Assembly: GCF_003287875.1 (NCBI RefSeq)
Contig: NZ_QMKK01000046.1
Location: 124,001-188,000, forward strand
Direction: 5' to 3'
Length of the DNA: 64,000 bases
From: Martinezella tropici
GTDB taxonomy: Bacteria > Pseudomonadota > Alphaproteobacteria > Rhizobiales > Rhizobiaceae
Position 1 is the stretch's first letter; every line of letters starts with the position of its first letter. Under the pieces are notes generated by a model that saw nothing but the letters and a program-made list of their open reading frames with translations, ran no database searches and had not been told where the DNA came from. Made by a program: the position numbers and the translations under genes. This document shows positions 23,881 through 31,370 of this stretch, one piece after another.

Positions 23881-25464
23881 TCAGATGGCAACGGTGTCGC
23901 GATAAAGGCGCTCTTCGACCCGCTCCAGCGAGCCGAGCGCGAAAAAATCATCATAGGCGAGGATCGGCTTGTGGGCGATCAGTTCAGAGACGAAGGACTC
24001 CGAGCCCAGCTCCTCCTCGATCGCCTCGACTTCGGCCGAAAGGGGACGGTCGATGACATAGAAGTCGGCATGCTTGCGCACGACGTCGTAGAGCATACGT
24101 GCGACGCCTTCCGGCTTGTCGCCGAGAATGTCCATCGCTTGGGCCGACAGCAGGGCCTCAAGGGCGGCAAGGCGCTTCAGTGCCCGCATCTGCCGTTCGA
24201 AACGTTCGATGACCAGCGGCAGGAAGGCGGCCTCGTCTTCCATGCCGGCCGCAACCACCAGCGACTGTGCCGAGACCGGATTGGACATGGAGAGAACGCG
24301 CGAGAAGATCTCGCCGGCGAGCTTGATGATCGGGCCGAAGCCGGTCGCGATCCTGCCTTCGGGTACGAGATTGACAGGCAGGCCGCGCCGCTGGCCGTTG
24401 CCGAGCAGGACGCAACGATTGAAGGCATTGCGGGCCGCATGCGCCATGCAGATGACGGCCGCTTCCAGAAGCACGGTGACATCGAGCGGAAGAGAGCCGC
24501 CGGAGGTCATCACACGCCCATCGACGATGACCGGGTTGTCGTCCGAGCGGCCGGTGGCGGCCAGAATCTTGTGGCCGGCGGTCAAGAGGTTTTCGATGAC
24601 GGCGCCGAAGACCTGGGCGATCATGCGCAGGCTCAGCGGGTCCTGCACGTGGGTCGCGACCGGCCAGGGCCATTCATCCGAAGCGTTGCAGAGCCAAGCG
24701 CCGATCAGGGCCTCGCGGGCGGTGCCGACATGGCGCACGGAAATCCATGGATCGCGTGAGGCGCCGAGCGCGCCGGCGGCCATCATGCCGGTCGCGAGCA
24801 GCACGCGGATCGAGGCGGCGGCATTGCGGGTCGTCTCGGCAGCGGCGGCGAAGCTGACCGCATTGACGCTGAGCGAGGCCAGACTGTCGCGCGGCATCAT
24901 CCTGACGGGAGCGATACCGGCGGCATCGAAGGCATCGGCCGCCTGCATGCGGCGGCCGCGATAGACGGCCTCGCCCACGCCGGTCAGAACCGCGCCGATC
25001 TGGCCCATCAGTCCGATATCCGCACAACCGATCGAGCCCGTACGCCTGACGACAGGAATGACATCCGCGCTCAACAGCTGCAGATAAGCTTCGATCAGTT
25101 CTTGCGAGCATCCGACCTGACCGGTGAGAGCCGTGTTAACCCGGATCGCCATGGCGTTGCGCACGACCGACATGGAGAAGGGCGCCCCGGTGCCGAAATG
25201 GTGGGCGCGCACGAGGCCGAGATTGAAGGCATCGAGATCTTCGGGGGACCATTCGACATCTTTCATGGCTCCGACACCGGTCGTGGAGCCATAGACCGGC
25301 ATGCCCGATTGAATGGTGCTTTCGAGAACGCTGCGTGCCAACCGTATGCGAGCCATGCCGTTTTCCGATGCCGACGGCAGGACGGCGCCCGCTCCGATCC
25401 GCACCAGATCGCTGAACCCGAGGGGTTGCCCGCTGAGTTCGATACCGGCTCTCTGACGCTCCAT
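23881..25464 (-). CDS. Histidine/aromatic ammonia-lyase-like protein lacking the MIO triad
   Basis: A 527-residue member of the HAL/PAL fold. Landmarks: Tyr58 (YGSTTGVG), the RAHHFGTG His, Asn200 (SVNAVS), Gln273 and Arg279 (QDPLSLRM), SDDNP, SGGSLPLD and Glu408 (GMEDEA). The segment that normally reads GSVGASGDLAPL and whose Ala-Ser-Gly cyclises to the MIO electrophile is GSIGCADIGLMG (143-154): no Ala-Ser-Gly and one residue shorter. The Tyr after QDP is also Leu. It therefore should not be called HutH; an MIO-free lyase, an isomerase or a binding role is possible. First gene of the operon. Confidence 0.85.
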   Translation of the reverse strand: MERQRAGIELSGQPLGFSDLVRIGAGAVLPSASENGMARIRLARSVLESTIQSGMPVYGSTTGVGAMKDVEWSPEDLDAFNLGLVRAHHFGTGAPFSMSVVRNAMAIRVNTALTGQVGCSQELIEAYLQLLSADVIPVVRRTGSIGCADIGLMGQIGAVLTGVGEAVYRGRRMQAADAFDAAGIAPVRMMPRDSLASLSVNAVSFAAAAETTRNAAASIRVLLATGMMAAGALGASRDPWISVRHVGTAREALIGAWLCNASDEWPWPVATHVQDPLSLRMIAQVFGAVIENLLTAGHKILAATGRSDDNPVIVDGRVMTSGGSLPLDVTVLLEAAVICMAHAARNAFNRCVLLGNGQRRGLPVNLVPEGRIATGFGPIIKLAGEIFSRVLSMSNPVSAQSLVVAAGMEDEAAFLPLVIERFERQMRALKRLAALEALLSAQAMDILGDKPEGVARMLYDVVRKHADFYVIDRPLSAEVEAIEEELGSESFVSELIAHKPILAYDDFFALGSLERVEERLYRDTVAI

Positions 25465-25486
25465 CTTTGCTGTTCTCCTTTTTTAC

Positions 25487-25523
25487 AAGGCTATGCGAGC
25501 CTTATCATCAATGGGATATCCCA
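25487..25523. promoter_or_regulatory. Candidate operator region of the lyase-hydantoinase operon
   Basis: Two palindromes lie just upstream of the lyase-like gene: AAGGCT-ATGCG-AGCCTT (25487-25503) and the perfect 12-mer TGGGATATCCCA (25512-25523). Their distance (23-59 bp before the ATG) suits repressor binding or a leader hairpin. No regulator gene is adjacent. Downstream to 25669 I see only GC-rich direct repeats (GCGCGCGCAT at 25570 and 25597) and no gene. Confidence 0.4.
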
Positions 25524-25669
25524 AATGGCGAACACCTTGATCTGTGCCGGACGACTGATTTTGAGGCGAGCGCGCGCATCGCGCAACTCTATGTTTGCGC
25601 GCGCATATGGCTTCCCGCGCCGGCCAACTATTTCGGCCGAGGCGAGAAGAGCATCAGAAGGCTGGGCGA

Positions 25670-27244
25670 TCAGCCGAGGTGCCAGGCGATATAGAGAAGC
25701 GTCAGCGCGATCACCCAAAGCGCGAAGCGGCCGGAGCGGCTGTGCTTGGCCTCGGCCTTGCCGATCGCTTCGGCGGTCTGCGGATCGAAACGCAGGCCGT
25801 TTTCGCTCATGTGCAGCAGTTCGTGATGGAATTTTTCGGTCTTGGCGGCAATCTCGGGCGCAGCTTCGGCAAGCTTAACGGCTGCCTTCAAACCATCCCT
25901 CAGATCGGTCATGATCCGTTTCGGGCCGAGATTGGTGCGGATCCAATCGCCGACGACCGGTTCGGACGCCTTCCACATGTTGAAGCGCGGATTGAGCATG
26001 CGCGACACGCCCTCGACCACAACCATGGTCTTCTGCAGCATCACCAGTTCGGGCCGGGTTTCCATGTCGAAGAGTTCCGTCACTTCGAAGAGCAGGGTCA
26101 GAAGCTTACCCATGGAGATGGTTTCGGCCGGCTGGCCATGGATCGGCTCGCCGATCGCGCGGATGGCCTGCGCAAAGCTCTCCGTATTGTGATGGGCGGG
26201 CACGTAGCCCGCCTCGAAATGCACCTCGGCGACCCGGATATAATCGCGGGTGATGAAGCCGTAGAGGATTTCGGCGAGGAAGCGGCGCTCCTTCTTTCCG
26301 AGACGGCCGACGATGCCCATGTCGACGGCGACGATCATGCCCCTGGGATCGACGAAGAGATTGCCAGGGTGCATGTCGGCATGGAAGAAGCCGTCACGCA
26401 GCGTATGGCGCAGGAAGGACTGGATCAGCGTATCGGCGAGCGCGTTAAGATCGTGGCCGGCGGCCTTCAGCCCCTCGACGTCGGACATCTTCACGCCGTC
26501 GATCCATTCCATGGTGATGACGTCGCGGCCGGTGCGCTCCCAGTCGACCTTCGGAACGCGGAAGCCCGAGTCCTTCTCGGTGTTCTCGGCGATCTCGGAA
26601 AGCGCGGCTGCTTCCAGCCGCAGATCCATCTCGACCTTGGTGGTCTGCTCAAGCGTCTTGGTCACTTCCACCGGCCGAAGGCGCCGGCTGGAGGGCATGA
26701 ATCGCTCCTGCATCCCCGCCACGAGATACATCGCCTTGATATCGTTGGAAAAACGCTGGCGAACGCCAGGCCGGACCACCTTGACGGCGACGCGCTTGCG
26801 GCCCTCTGCCGTCTCGATTTCGGCCGGATGCACCTGCGCTATCGAAGCGGCGGCGATCGGTTCACCGAAGCTGACATAGAGGTCCTCGATCCGCCGGCCG
26901 AGCGACGCTTCGATGGCCGCCGTTGCCATATCATGCGGAAAGAAGGCCATGCGGTCCTGGAGCTGCGACAGGTCGTTGGCCATGTCGACGCCGACGACAT
27001 CGGGGCGCGTTGCCAGGAACTGGCCGATCTTCACATAGGAAGGACCGAGCCGTTCGACCGCCTTGGCAAGCCGGTCGCTACGCGCCTGGCTCTTCGCTTT
27101 CCTGCGGGCGAAGATGCTGACGAAGGATTTGGCGAGGCTGACGGAGGGCGGCAGCCCTTCCGAAGGCAGCGCCATGACCACGCCTTCGCGCACGAGCACC
27201 CAGCCGACCCGAACAAGGCCGAAATATGCGCTGAAAGCACTCAT
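25670..27244 (-). CDS. ubiB: UbiB, ABC1-family atypical kinase/ATPase for ubiquinone synthesis
   Basis: A 524-residue UbiB (2-polyprenylphenol pathway accessory). The invariant KxGQ motif is at 72-75 (YVKIGQFLATRPD), the A-rich loop AAASIAQVHPA follows, HADMHPGNLFVD is the catalytic loop and AVDMGIVGRL the metal motif. A C-terminal hydrophobic helix (FALWVIALTLLYIAWHL) anchors it to the inner membrane. It is downstream of ubiE on the same strand with a 62-bp gap, the usual ubiE-ubiB arrangement in Rhizobiales. Confidence 0.95.
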   Translation of the reverse strand: MSAFSAYFGLVRVGWVLVREGVVMALPSEGLPPSVSLAKSFVSIFARRKAKSQARSDRLAKAVERLGPSYVKIGQFLATRPDVVGVDMANDLSQLQDRMAFFPHDMATAAIEASLGRRIEDLYVSFGEPIAAASIAQVHPAEIETAEGRKRVAVKVVRPGVRQRFSNDIKAMYLVAGMQERFMPSSRRLRPVEVTKTLEQTTKVEMDLRLEAAALSEIAENTEKDSGFRVPKVDWERTGRDVITMEWIDGVKMSDVEGLKAAGHDLNALADTLIQSFLRHTLRDGFFHADMHPGNLFVDPRGMIVAVDMGIVGRLGKKERRFLAEILYGFITRDYIRVAEVHFEAGYVPAHHNTESFAQAIRAIGEPIHGQPAETISMGKLLTLLFEVTELFDMETRPELVMLQKTMVVVEGVSRMLNPRFNMWKASEPVVGDWIRTNLGPKRIMTDLRDGLKAAVKLAEAAPEIAAKTEKFHHELLHMSENGLRFDPQTAEAIGKAEAKHSRSGRFALWVIALTLLYIAWHLG

Positions 27245-27306
27245 ATCGTCTCAAGATCTCGGAACACGGAGGCCATAAGCCGGATCGGATGACTGGATAT
27301 CATGCT

Positions 27307-28083
27307 TCAGAGCTTCCAGCCTGAGTGCAGCGCGGCGATGCCGCCGGTGTAATTGGTGAAGCTTACACGCGAGAAGCCGGCCTCGCGGATCATCGTTGCG
27401 AAGTCCTGCTGATTCGGGAACTTGCGGATCGATTCCACCAGATATTGATAGGGCTCTGCCTCGCCTGTGATCGCCTTGCCGAACTTTGGAATGGCGTTGA
27501 AGGACCAGGCGTCATAGACGCGGTCGAGCAGCGGCAGATCGACTTCGGAGAATTCGAGCACGAGCAGCCGGCCGCCGCGCTTCAGCACGCGATAGGCTTC
27601 CTTCAGCGCGACATCGATATGCGGCACGTTGCGGATGCCGAAAGCGATCGTATAGGCGTCGAAGGAGTTCGGCTCGAAGGGCAATTCCTCGGCATTCGCT
27701 TCGACGAAGGTGAGATTGTCGGCAAGCTTCTTCTTTTCTGCGCGTTCGGCGCCGACGGCAAGCATCGAACCGTTGATGTCGAGCACGGTCGCATGCGCCA
27801 GCCTATTCGAGGCCTCCACGATGCGGAAGGCGATATCGCCCGTGCCGCCGGCAACATCGAGTATCTTGTAACCGGGATCCTTGCGGGGATTGAGCGCCGC
27901 GACCATCGCATCCTTCCAGGCGCGATGCATACCCATGGACATGACGTCGTTCATGACGTCGTAGCGCTTGGCGACCTTGTGGAACACCTCGTTGACGAGG
28001 CCCTGCTTTTCGCCATCGGCCACTTCGCGGAAGCCATAGGATGTTTCCATGCCGCCATTGGCGGAGGTGCGGCTTTCTGCCAT
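27307..28083 (-). CDS. ubiE: Ubiquinone/menaquinone C-methyltransferase UbiE
   Basis: A 258-residue SAM-dependent methyltransferase for the C-methylation step of ubiquinone synthesis. YKILDVAGGTGDIAFRI is motif I; NDVMSMGMHRAWKD and AFGIRNVPHIDVALKEAYRV are UbiE signatures, and YQYLVESIRKFPNQ is close to the C-terminus. Divergent from mutM across a spacer holding a palindromic repeat. First gene of ubiE-ubiB. Confidence 0.95.
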   Translation of the reverse strand: MAESRTSANGGMETSYGFREVADGEKQGLVNEVFHKVAKRYDVMNDVMSMGMHRAWKDAMVAALNPRKDPGYKILDVAGGTGDIAFRIVEASNRLAHATVLDINGSMLAVGAERAEKKKLADNLTFVEANAEELPFEPNSFDAYTIAFGIRNVPHIDVALKEAYRVLKRGGRLLVLEFSEVDLPLLDRVYDAWSFNAIPKFGKAITGEAEPYQYLVESIRKFPNQQDFATMIREAGFSRVSFTNYTGGIAALHSGWKL

Positions 28084-28158
28084 CGGCTCAACTCCATTAC
28101 ACGACAGCGCCGCGCGTCATATGCGACGCGCAAAGGTCGCTACAGCACTTTAAATCTG

Positions 28159-28206
28159 CTGCATAATTTATTCCTTAAATCGATTCCGATTTAAGGAATT
28201 ACGCAG
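28159..28206. repeat. 48-bp palindromic intergenic repeat
   Basis: TTCCTTAAATCG and CGATTTAAGGAA form perfect 12-bp arms around ATTC (28171-28198); the palindrome extends outward as CTGCATAATT / AATTACGCAG with one mismatch. It lies between ubiE and mutM, which are divergent, so it is not a terminator for either. The type recurs between genes in Rhizobium genomes as far as I recall. Confidence 0.6.
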
Positions 28207-28328
28207 TATTGAGCGGCGGACCATAGCGAAATCACGTTTGCCACGCTATCTCATCAGCCTGATCACCGCCGCGATGCCTTGGGCTATAGCTCAGATCATA
28301 AGCGGTTGAAACATAAAGATGGATAGCC

Positions 28329-29219
28329 ATGCCGGAATTACCAGAGGTCGAAACCGTCAGACGGGGGCTCGCGCCTTCCATGGAGGGCGCCGTTCTGAAG
28401 GAGTTGGAGCTGCGCCGCAACGACCTGCGCTTTCCTTTTCCGATCGATTTCGCCCGGACGGTTGCGGGGCGCGGCATCACGTCGCTGTCGCGCCGCGCCA
28501 AATACCTGCTGATCGATCTCGATGATGGCAAGACGATCATCGCCCATCTCGGCATGTCCGGTTCGTTCCGGGTCGAGGCGGGGGCTGCGGCCGGCGCGCC
28601 GGGAAGCTTCCATCATCCCCGTTCCAAGGATGAGAAGCACGATCATGTCGTTTTCCATCTGGCTGGCGATAACGGCGATGCGCGTGTCATCTATAACGAC
28701 CCCCGCCGTTTCGGCTTCATGGACATCGTCAGGCGGGCCGACATGGTCAGTCACCCCTTCTTCCGCGATCTCGGCCCGGAACCCACCGGCAATGAACTCG
28801 ACGCTGATTATCTGGCTAAGCGCTTTGCCGGCAAGGCGCAGCCGCTGAAAAGCGCGCTGCTGGATCAGAAGAACATCGCCGGTCTCGGCAATATATATGT
28901 GTGCGAGGCGCTTTGGCGTTCGCATCTGTCGCCGTTGCGCGCCGCCGGCACGCTGGTCACGGATGCCGGCAAGCCGACAGAGACGCTGTGGATGCTGGTC
29001 GATGCCATCCGCGAGGTCATTGCCGATGCGATCGCCGCGGGCGGCTCGTCACTGCGCGATCATATCCAGACGGACGGCTCGCTCGGCTACTTCCAGCATT
29101 CCTTTTCCGTTTACGATCGCGAAGCCCAGCCTTGCAGTACGCCCGGCTGCGGCGGTACGGTCAGCCGGATCGTGCAGGCGGGACGCTCTTCTTTCTACTG
29201 CGCCTCCTGCCAAAGCTGA
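28329..29219 (+). CDS. mutM: Formamidopyrimidine-DNA glycosylase MutM (Fpg)
   Basis: A 296-residue DNA repair enzyme that removes oxidised purines such as 8-oxoguanine and nicks the strand. The catalytic N-terminus MPELPEVET is intact (Pro2, Glu3), the beta-hairpin Lys is within RRAKYLLIDL, NDPRRFGFM follows, and the C-terminal zinc finger has CSTPGCGG and FYCASC. Length is slightly above the E. coli enzyme because of an insert near 80-110, common in Rhizobiales. Confidence 0.95.
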   Translation: MPELPEVETVRRGLAPSMEGAVLKELELRRNDLRFPFPIDFARTVAGRGITSLSRRAKYLLIDLDDGKTIIAHLGMSGSFRVEAGAAAGAPGSFHHPRSKDEKHDHVVFHLAGDNGDARVIYNDPRRFGFMDIVRRADMVSHPFFRDLGPEPTGNELDADYLAKRFAGKAQPLKSALLDQKNIAGLGNIYVCEALWRSHLSPLRAAGTLVTDAGKPTETLWMLVDAIREVIADAIAAGGSSLRDHIQTDGSLGYFQHSFSVYDREAQPCSTPGCGGTVSRIVQAGRSSFYCASCQS

Positions 29220-29259
29220 TGGAAGGCCGAAGCTGATTCAAGAGAAAAGGGAGAGACAG

Positions 29260-30033
29260 GTGGCTTACGAAACCCTCATCGTCGAAATGCATGGGGCTGT
29301 CGGCCTCATCAAGCTCAATCGGCCACAGGCGCTGAATGCGCTGAACTCCACCGTGCTTTCGGAGCTGAAGCAGGCCTTTGCCGCCTTTCACCAGGATGAT
29401 GCCATCGGCGCGATCGTGCTCACCGGTTCGGAAAAGGCCTTCGCCGCCGGTGCCGATATCAAGGAAATGCAGTCGCTCGATTTCGTCGACGCCTACAAGA
29501 ACGATTTCTTCAGCGGATGGGCTGATATCGCCAATGCCCGCAAGCCGGTTATCGCGGCGGTCAGCGGCTTCGCGCTCGGCGGCGGCTGCGAGGTGGCGAT
29601 GATGTGCGATTTCATCATCGCCTCGGAGACGGCCAAATTCGGCCAGCCGGAAATCACCCTCGGCGTCATCCCTGGCATGGGCGGCTCGCAGCGCCTGACC
29701 CGCGCCGTCGGCAGGGCAAAAGCGATGGATCTGGTGCTGACCGGCCGGATGATGGATGCAGCCGAGGCCGAGCGTTCGGGCCTTGTGGCGCGCGTCGTGC
29801 CTGCCGACAAGCTCCTGGACGAGGCAATGGCGGCCGCCGCCAAGATCGCCTCTCATTCCCGCCCATCCGTGCTCATGGCCAAGGAAGCGGTCAATCGCGC
29901 TCTCGAGACTACCCTCGAGGAGGGGCTGCGCTTCGAGCGCCGCCTGTTCCACAGCCTGTTTGCCACGGAGGACCAGAAGGAGGGCATGGCCGCCTTCATC
30001 GAGAAGCGCAAACCGGAGTTCAAGAACCGGTGA
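29260..30033 (+). CDS. Enoyl-CoA hydratase
   Basis: A 257-residue crotonase-family enzyme hydrating trans-2-enoyl-CoA in fatty-acid beta-oxidation. The oxyanion-hole segments AFAAGADIKEM and ALGGGCEVAMMCDF are present, with the two catalytic glutamates in GGCEVAMMC and FGQPEITLGVIPG. The start is GTG at 29260 with GGGAGAG upstream. 40 bp after mutM and upstream of rpsT, the same order as in S. meliloti. Confidence 0.93.
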   Translation: MAYETLIVEMHGAVGLIKLNRPQALNALNSTVLSELKQAFAAFHQDDAIGAIVLTGSEKAFAAGADIKEMQSLDFVDAYKNDFFSGWADIANARKPVIAAVSGFALGGGCEVAMMCDFIIASETAKFGQPEITLGVIPGMGGSQRLTRAVGRAKAMDLVLTGRMMDAAEAERSGLVARVVPADKLLDEAMAAAAKIASHSRPSVLMAKEAVNRALETTLEEGLRFERRLFHSLFATEDQKEGMAAFIEKRKPEFKNR

Positions 30034-30075
30034 GGCCGAGATTCCGGAATTACGCGGCTTTGGCGAGAATCCGCG

Positions 30076-30104
30076 TTGACGACGGGGCTCATTCCGGTTA
30101 TATG
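30076..30104 (+). promoter_or_regulatory. Probable rpsT promoter
   Basis: TTGACG (30076-30081), a 17-bp spacer, TATATG (30099-30104): the best sigma-70-type match in the window. The transcript would start near 30111, leaving a leader of about 115 nt before rpsT. Two GANTC sites flank it upstream (30040, 30067). Confidence 0.65.
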
Positions 30105-30225
30105 CCCGCCACAGTTTGGAAAGCCGCTCTGGTTTTCCGCAATTGCTCCCGCATTGCTGGATGAAGTGGCCGCAAGGCCCGCGCCGCAACGATGGAGTTT
30201 TGTTCGAATTCTAAGAGAGGCATAC

Positions 30226-30501
30226 ATGGCCAATACTACCTCGGCGAAAAAAGCGACCCGCAAGATCGCCCGCCGCACCGATGTCAACAAGGCTCGTCGC
30301 TCGCGCGTTCGCACGTTCGTTCGCCAGGTCGAAGAAGCCATCGCATCGGGTGATGCGGATCGCGCAAAGGCAGCTTTCGTTGCTGCCCAGCCGGAACTGG
30401 CTCGCGCAGCCACCAAGGGCGTGCTTCACGCCAACACCGCTTCCCGCAAGGTTTCGCGTCTTGCCAAGCGTGTGAAGGCCCTTTCGGCCCCGACCGCATA
30501 A
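30226..30501 (+). CDS. rpsT: 30S ribosomal protein S20
   Basis: A 91-residue basic protein of the small ribosomal subunit that binds 16S rRNA. The N-terminus ANTTSAKKATRKIARR and helical hairpin (KARRSRVRTFVRQVEEAI; GVLHANTASRKVSRLAKRVK) are standard. GAGAGG upstream of the ATG. It has its own promoter and an intrinsic terminator 30 bp downstream, so it is monocistronic, and it is followed by the long dnaA spacer. Confidence 0.97.
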   Translation: MANTTSAKKATRKIARRTDVNKARRSRVRTFVRQVEEAIASGDADRAKAAFVAAQPELARAATKGVLHANTASRKVSRLAKRVKALSAPTA

Positions 30502-30531
30502 CTTTCCATTAACGATTTCGTCGTTAGACTT

Positions 30532-30557
30532 AAGCCCGGCCCTTGTGCCGGGCTTTT
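30532..30557 (+). terminator. Intrinsic terminator of rpsT
   Basis: AAGCCCGGC, loop CCTTGT, GCCGGGCTT, then TTTT: a perfect 9-bp stem followed by a T-run, 30 bp past the rpsT stop. Confidence 0.9.
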
Positions 30558-30559
30558 TG

Positions 30560-30832
30560 GATTCGGCCAAAAAATTGCCGCATTGCCAAAAAAGACCGAC
30601 TGTTCATGTCATTGGCGTGACAGAAATATACTTTTAAAAACAAGAGCTTACGGCAGGATATCTCAGCGCTGGGTGATCTGCGTGACGCATTGCCGGCTCA
30701 CAAGTGAGTCAAGGGATTTTTTATTTTTTTTGTTTTGAAAGCTGTGGGAATCGCGTTTGTCGGGAATCTCTTTGATTCAACAGCGATTCTTTTTTGAAGG
30801 GCTTGTGACAGTCAAAAATGGCTTCCAGAGTC
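30560..30832. promoter_or_regulatory. Cluster of seven GANTC (CcrM) methylation sites upstream of dnaA
   Basis: GANTC occurs at 30560, 30706, 30748, 30764, 30774, 30785 and 30828; six lie within 127 bp where about half a site is expected by chance. GANTC is the target of the cell-cycle methyltransferase CcrM, and dnaA transcription responds to its methylation in Caulobacter. A long T-rich tract (30716-30737) lies within the cluster. I see no coding region here. Confidence 0.6.
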
Positions 30833-30867
30833 AATGGCCGCCTCTTAATTTTGTGTAAAATTCATCG

Positions 30868-30896
30868 TTGATATCTGCCCGCGATCCTGCCTAAAT
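30868..30896 (+). promoter_or_regulatory. Probable promoter of a small RNA upstream of dnaA
   Basis: TTGATA (30868-30873), a 17-bp spacer, CTAAAT (30891-30896). Transcription would begin near 30903. A near-match to the CtrA site (TTAA, 7 nt, TAAA at 30845-30859) lies just upstream. Confidence 0.5.
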
Positions 30897-30902
30897 GCAT
30901 TT

Positions 30903-31009
30903 CAACAAGGGGCGCGGATTTCACCTTAAACGGCTTCGGCAAACACCGTCATCTACGGCGGCGTGGGTGGTTTTGTCTCTTGTGACGGAGCAGTTCAGCT
31001 CCGTTTTTT
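30903..31009 (+). ncRNA. Candidate trans-acting small RNA in the rpsT-dnaA spacer (EcpR1-like position and size)
   Basis: A promoter-like sequence ends at 30896 and an intrinsic terminator ends at 31009, delimiting a transcript of about 107 nt with no plausible open frame. The body has unpaired stretches such as CACCTTAAACGG before the terminator hairpin. S. meliloti EcpR1, an sRNA of about 100 nt that represses dnaA and gcrA, is a candidate relative; I cannot confirm homology without alignment. A dnaA leader attenuator is the main alternative. Confidence 0.5.
30985..31009 (+). terminator. Intrinsic terminator of the small RNA
   Basis: ACGGAGC, loop AGTTCA, GCTCCGT, then a run of six T (including the last stem base). 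A 7-bp stem with a strong T-run, 361 bp before dnaA; the only gene upstream, rpsT, already has its own terminator. Confidence 0.8.
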
Positions 31010-31370
31010 CAAACAGTTGACGAGTTAAAGCTGGAAGCGGCAACGCTTGCGGAACGAGGAAGCTTGTCTGTCCTTTGCAGCCGGAGTTAGTGGCGTGGCT
31101 GTGGAGAGGGGAGAAAATTGACAGCCATGGGGCAGCGGTCGGAATACGAGGGCCGATCGATGCTCCAGTTGCAGATAGTCGGGTGAAGGCTGCTTGAGAG
31201 CGGTTTTCGCCACAGTTTTTCTGTAACGCCCGTTGGCAGGGCATGGCTGATGAACCGGTATGCGGCGCGGCTTGGGACAACGGGCGCGATTGTCATGCTA
31301 TGGCGAAGAACCTAGGGGCGGCGGTGCATTGCTCTCCCGCCCTATAAGAGACTGTGGAAGGCGGCATTAT
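31010..31370 (+). other. dnaA upstream region
   Basis: No gene seen. It must hold the dnaA promoter; a weak candidate is TTGACA (31118-31123) with GGAATA 17 bp on. I found no consensus DnaA box (TTATCCACA) and no AT-rich unwinding region, so this is not an obvious replication origin. A small ACAG-TTTTT-CTGT dyad lies near 31211. Confidence 0.4.

Noticed and set aside
17827..24759. Very long open frames on the plus strand opposite the urocanase-like to lyase-like operon (17827-19581, 20213-22582, 22399-24759)
   Set aside because: They are antisense shadows caused by high GC and codon bias. Their translations have no family motifs, while the minus-strand frames show clear domains throughout.
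23881..25464. Annotating the lyase-like gene as hutH
   Set aside because: The Ala-Ser-Gly triad needed for MIO is absent and the operon lacks hutI, hutG and hutC, so the name would assert an activity the sequence does not support.
25595..27292. 565-codon open frame antisense to ubiB
   Set aside because: UbiB motifs (KxGQ, HADMHPGN) are on the minus strand; the plus-strand translation has none.
30502..31370. Replication origin beside dnaA
   Set aside because: No DnaA-box cluster or AT-rich unwinding region seen; in S. meliloti the chromosomal origin is next to hemE rather than dnaA, as I recall. The spacer is better explained by GANTC sites, an sRNA unit and dnaA regulation.
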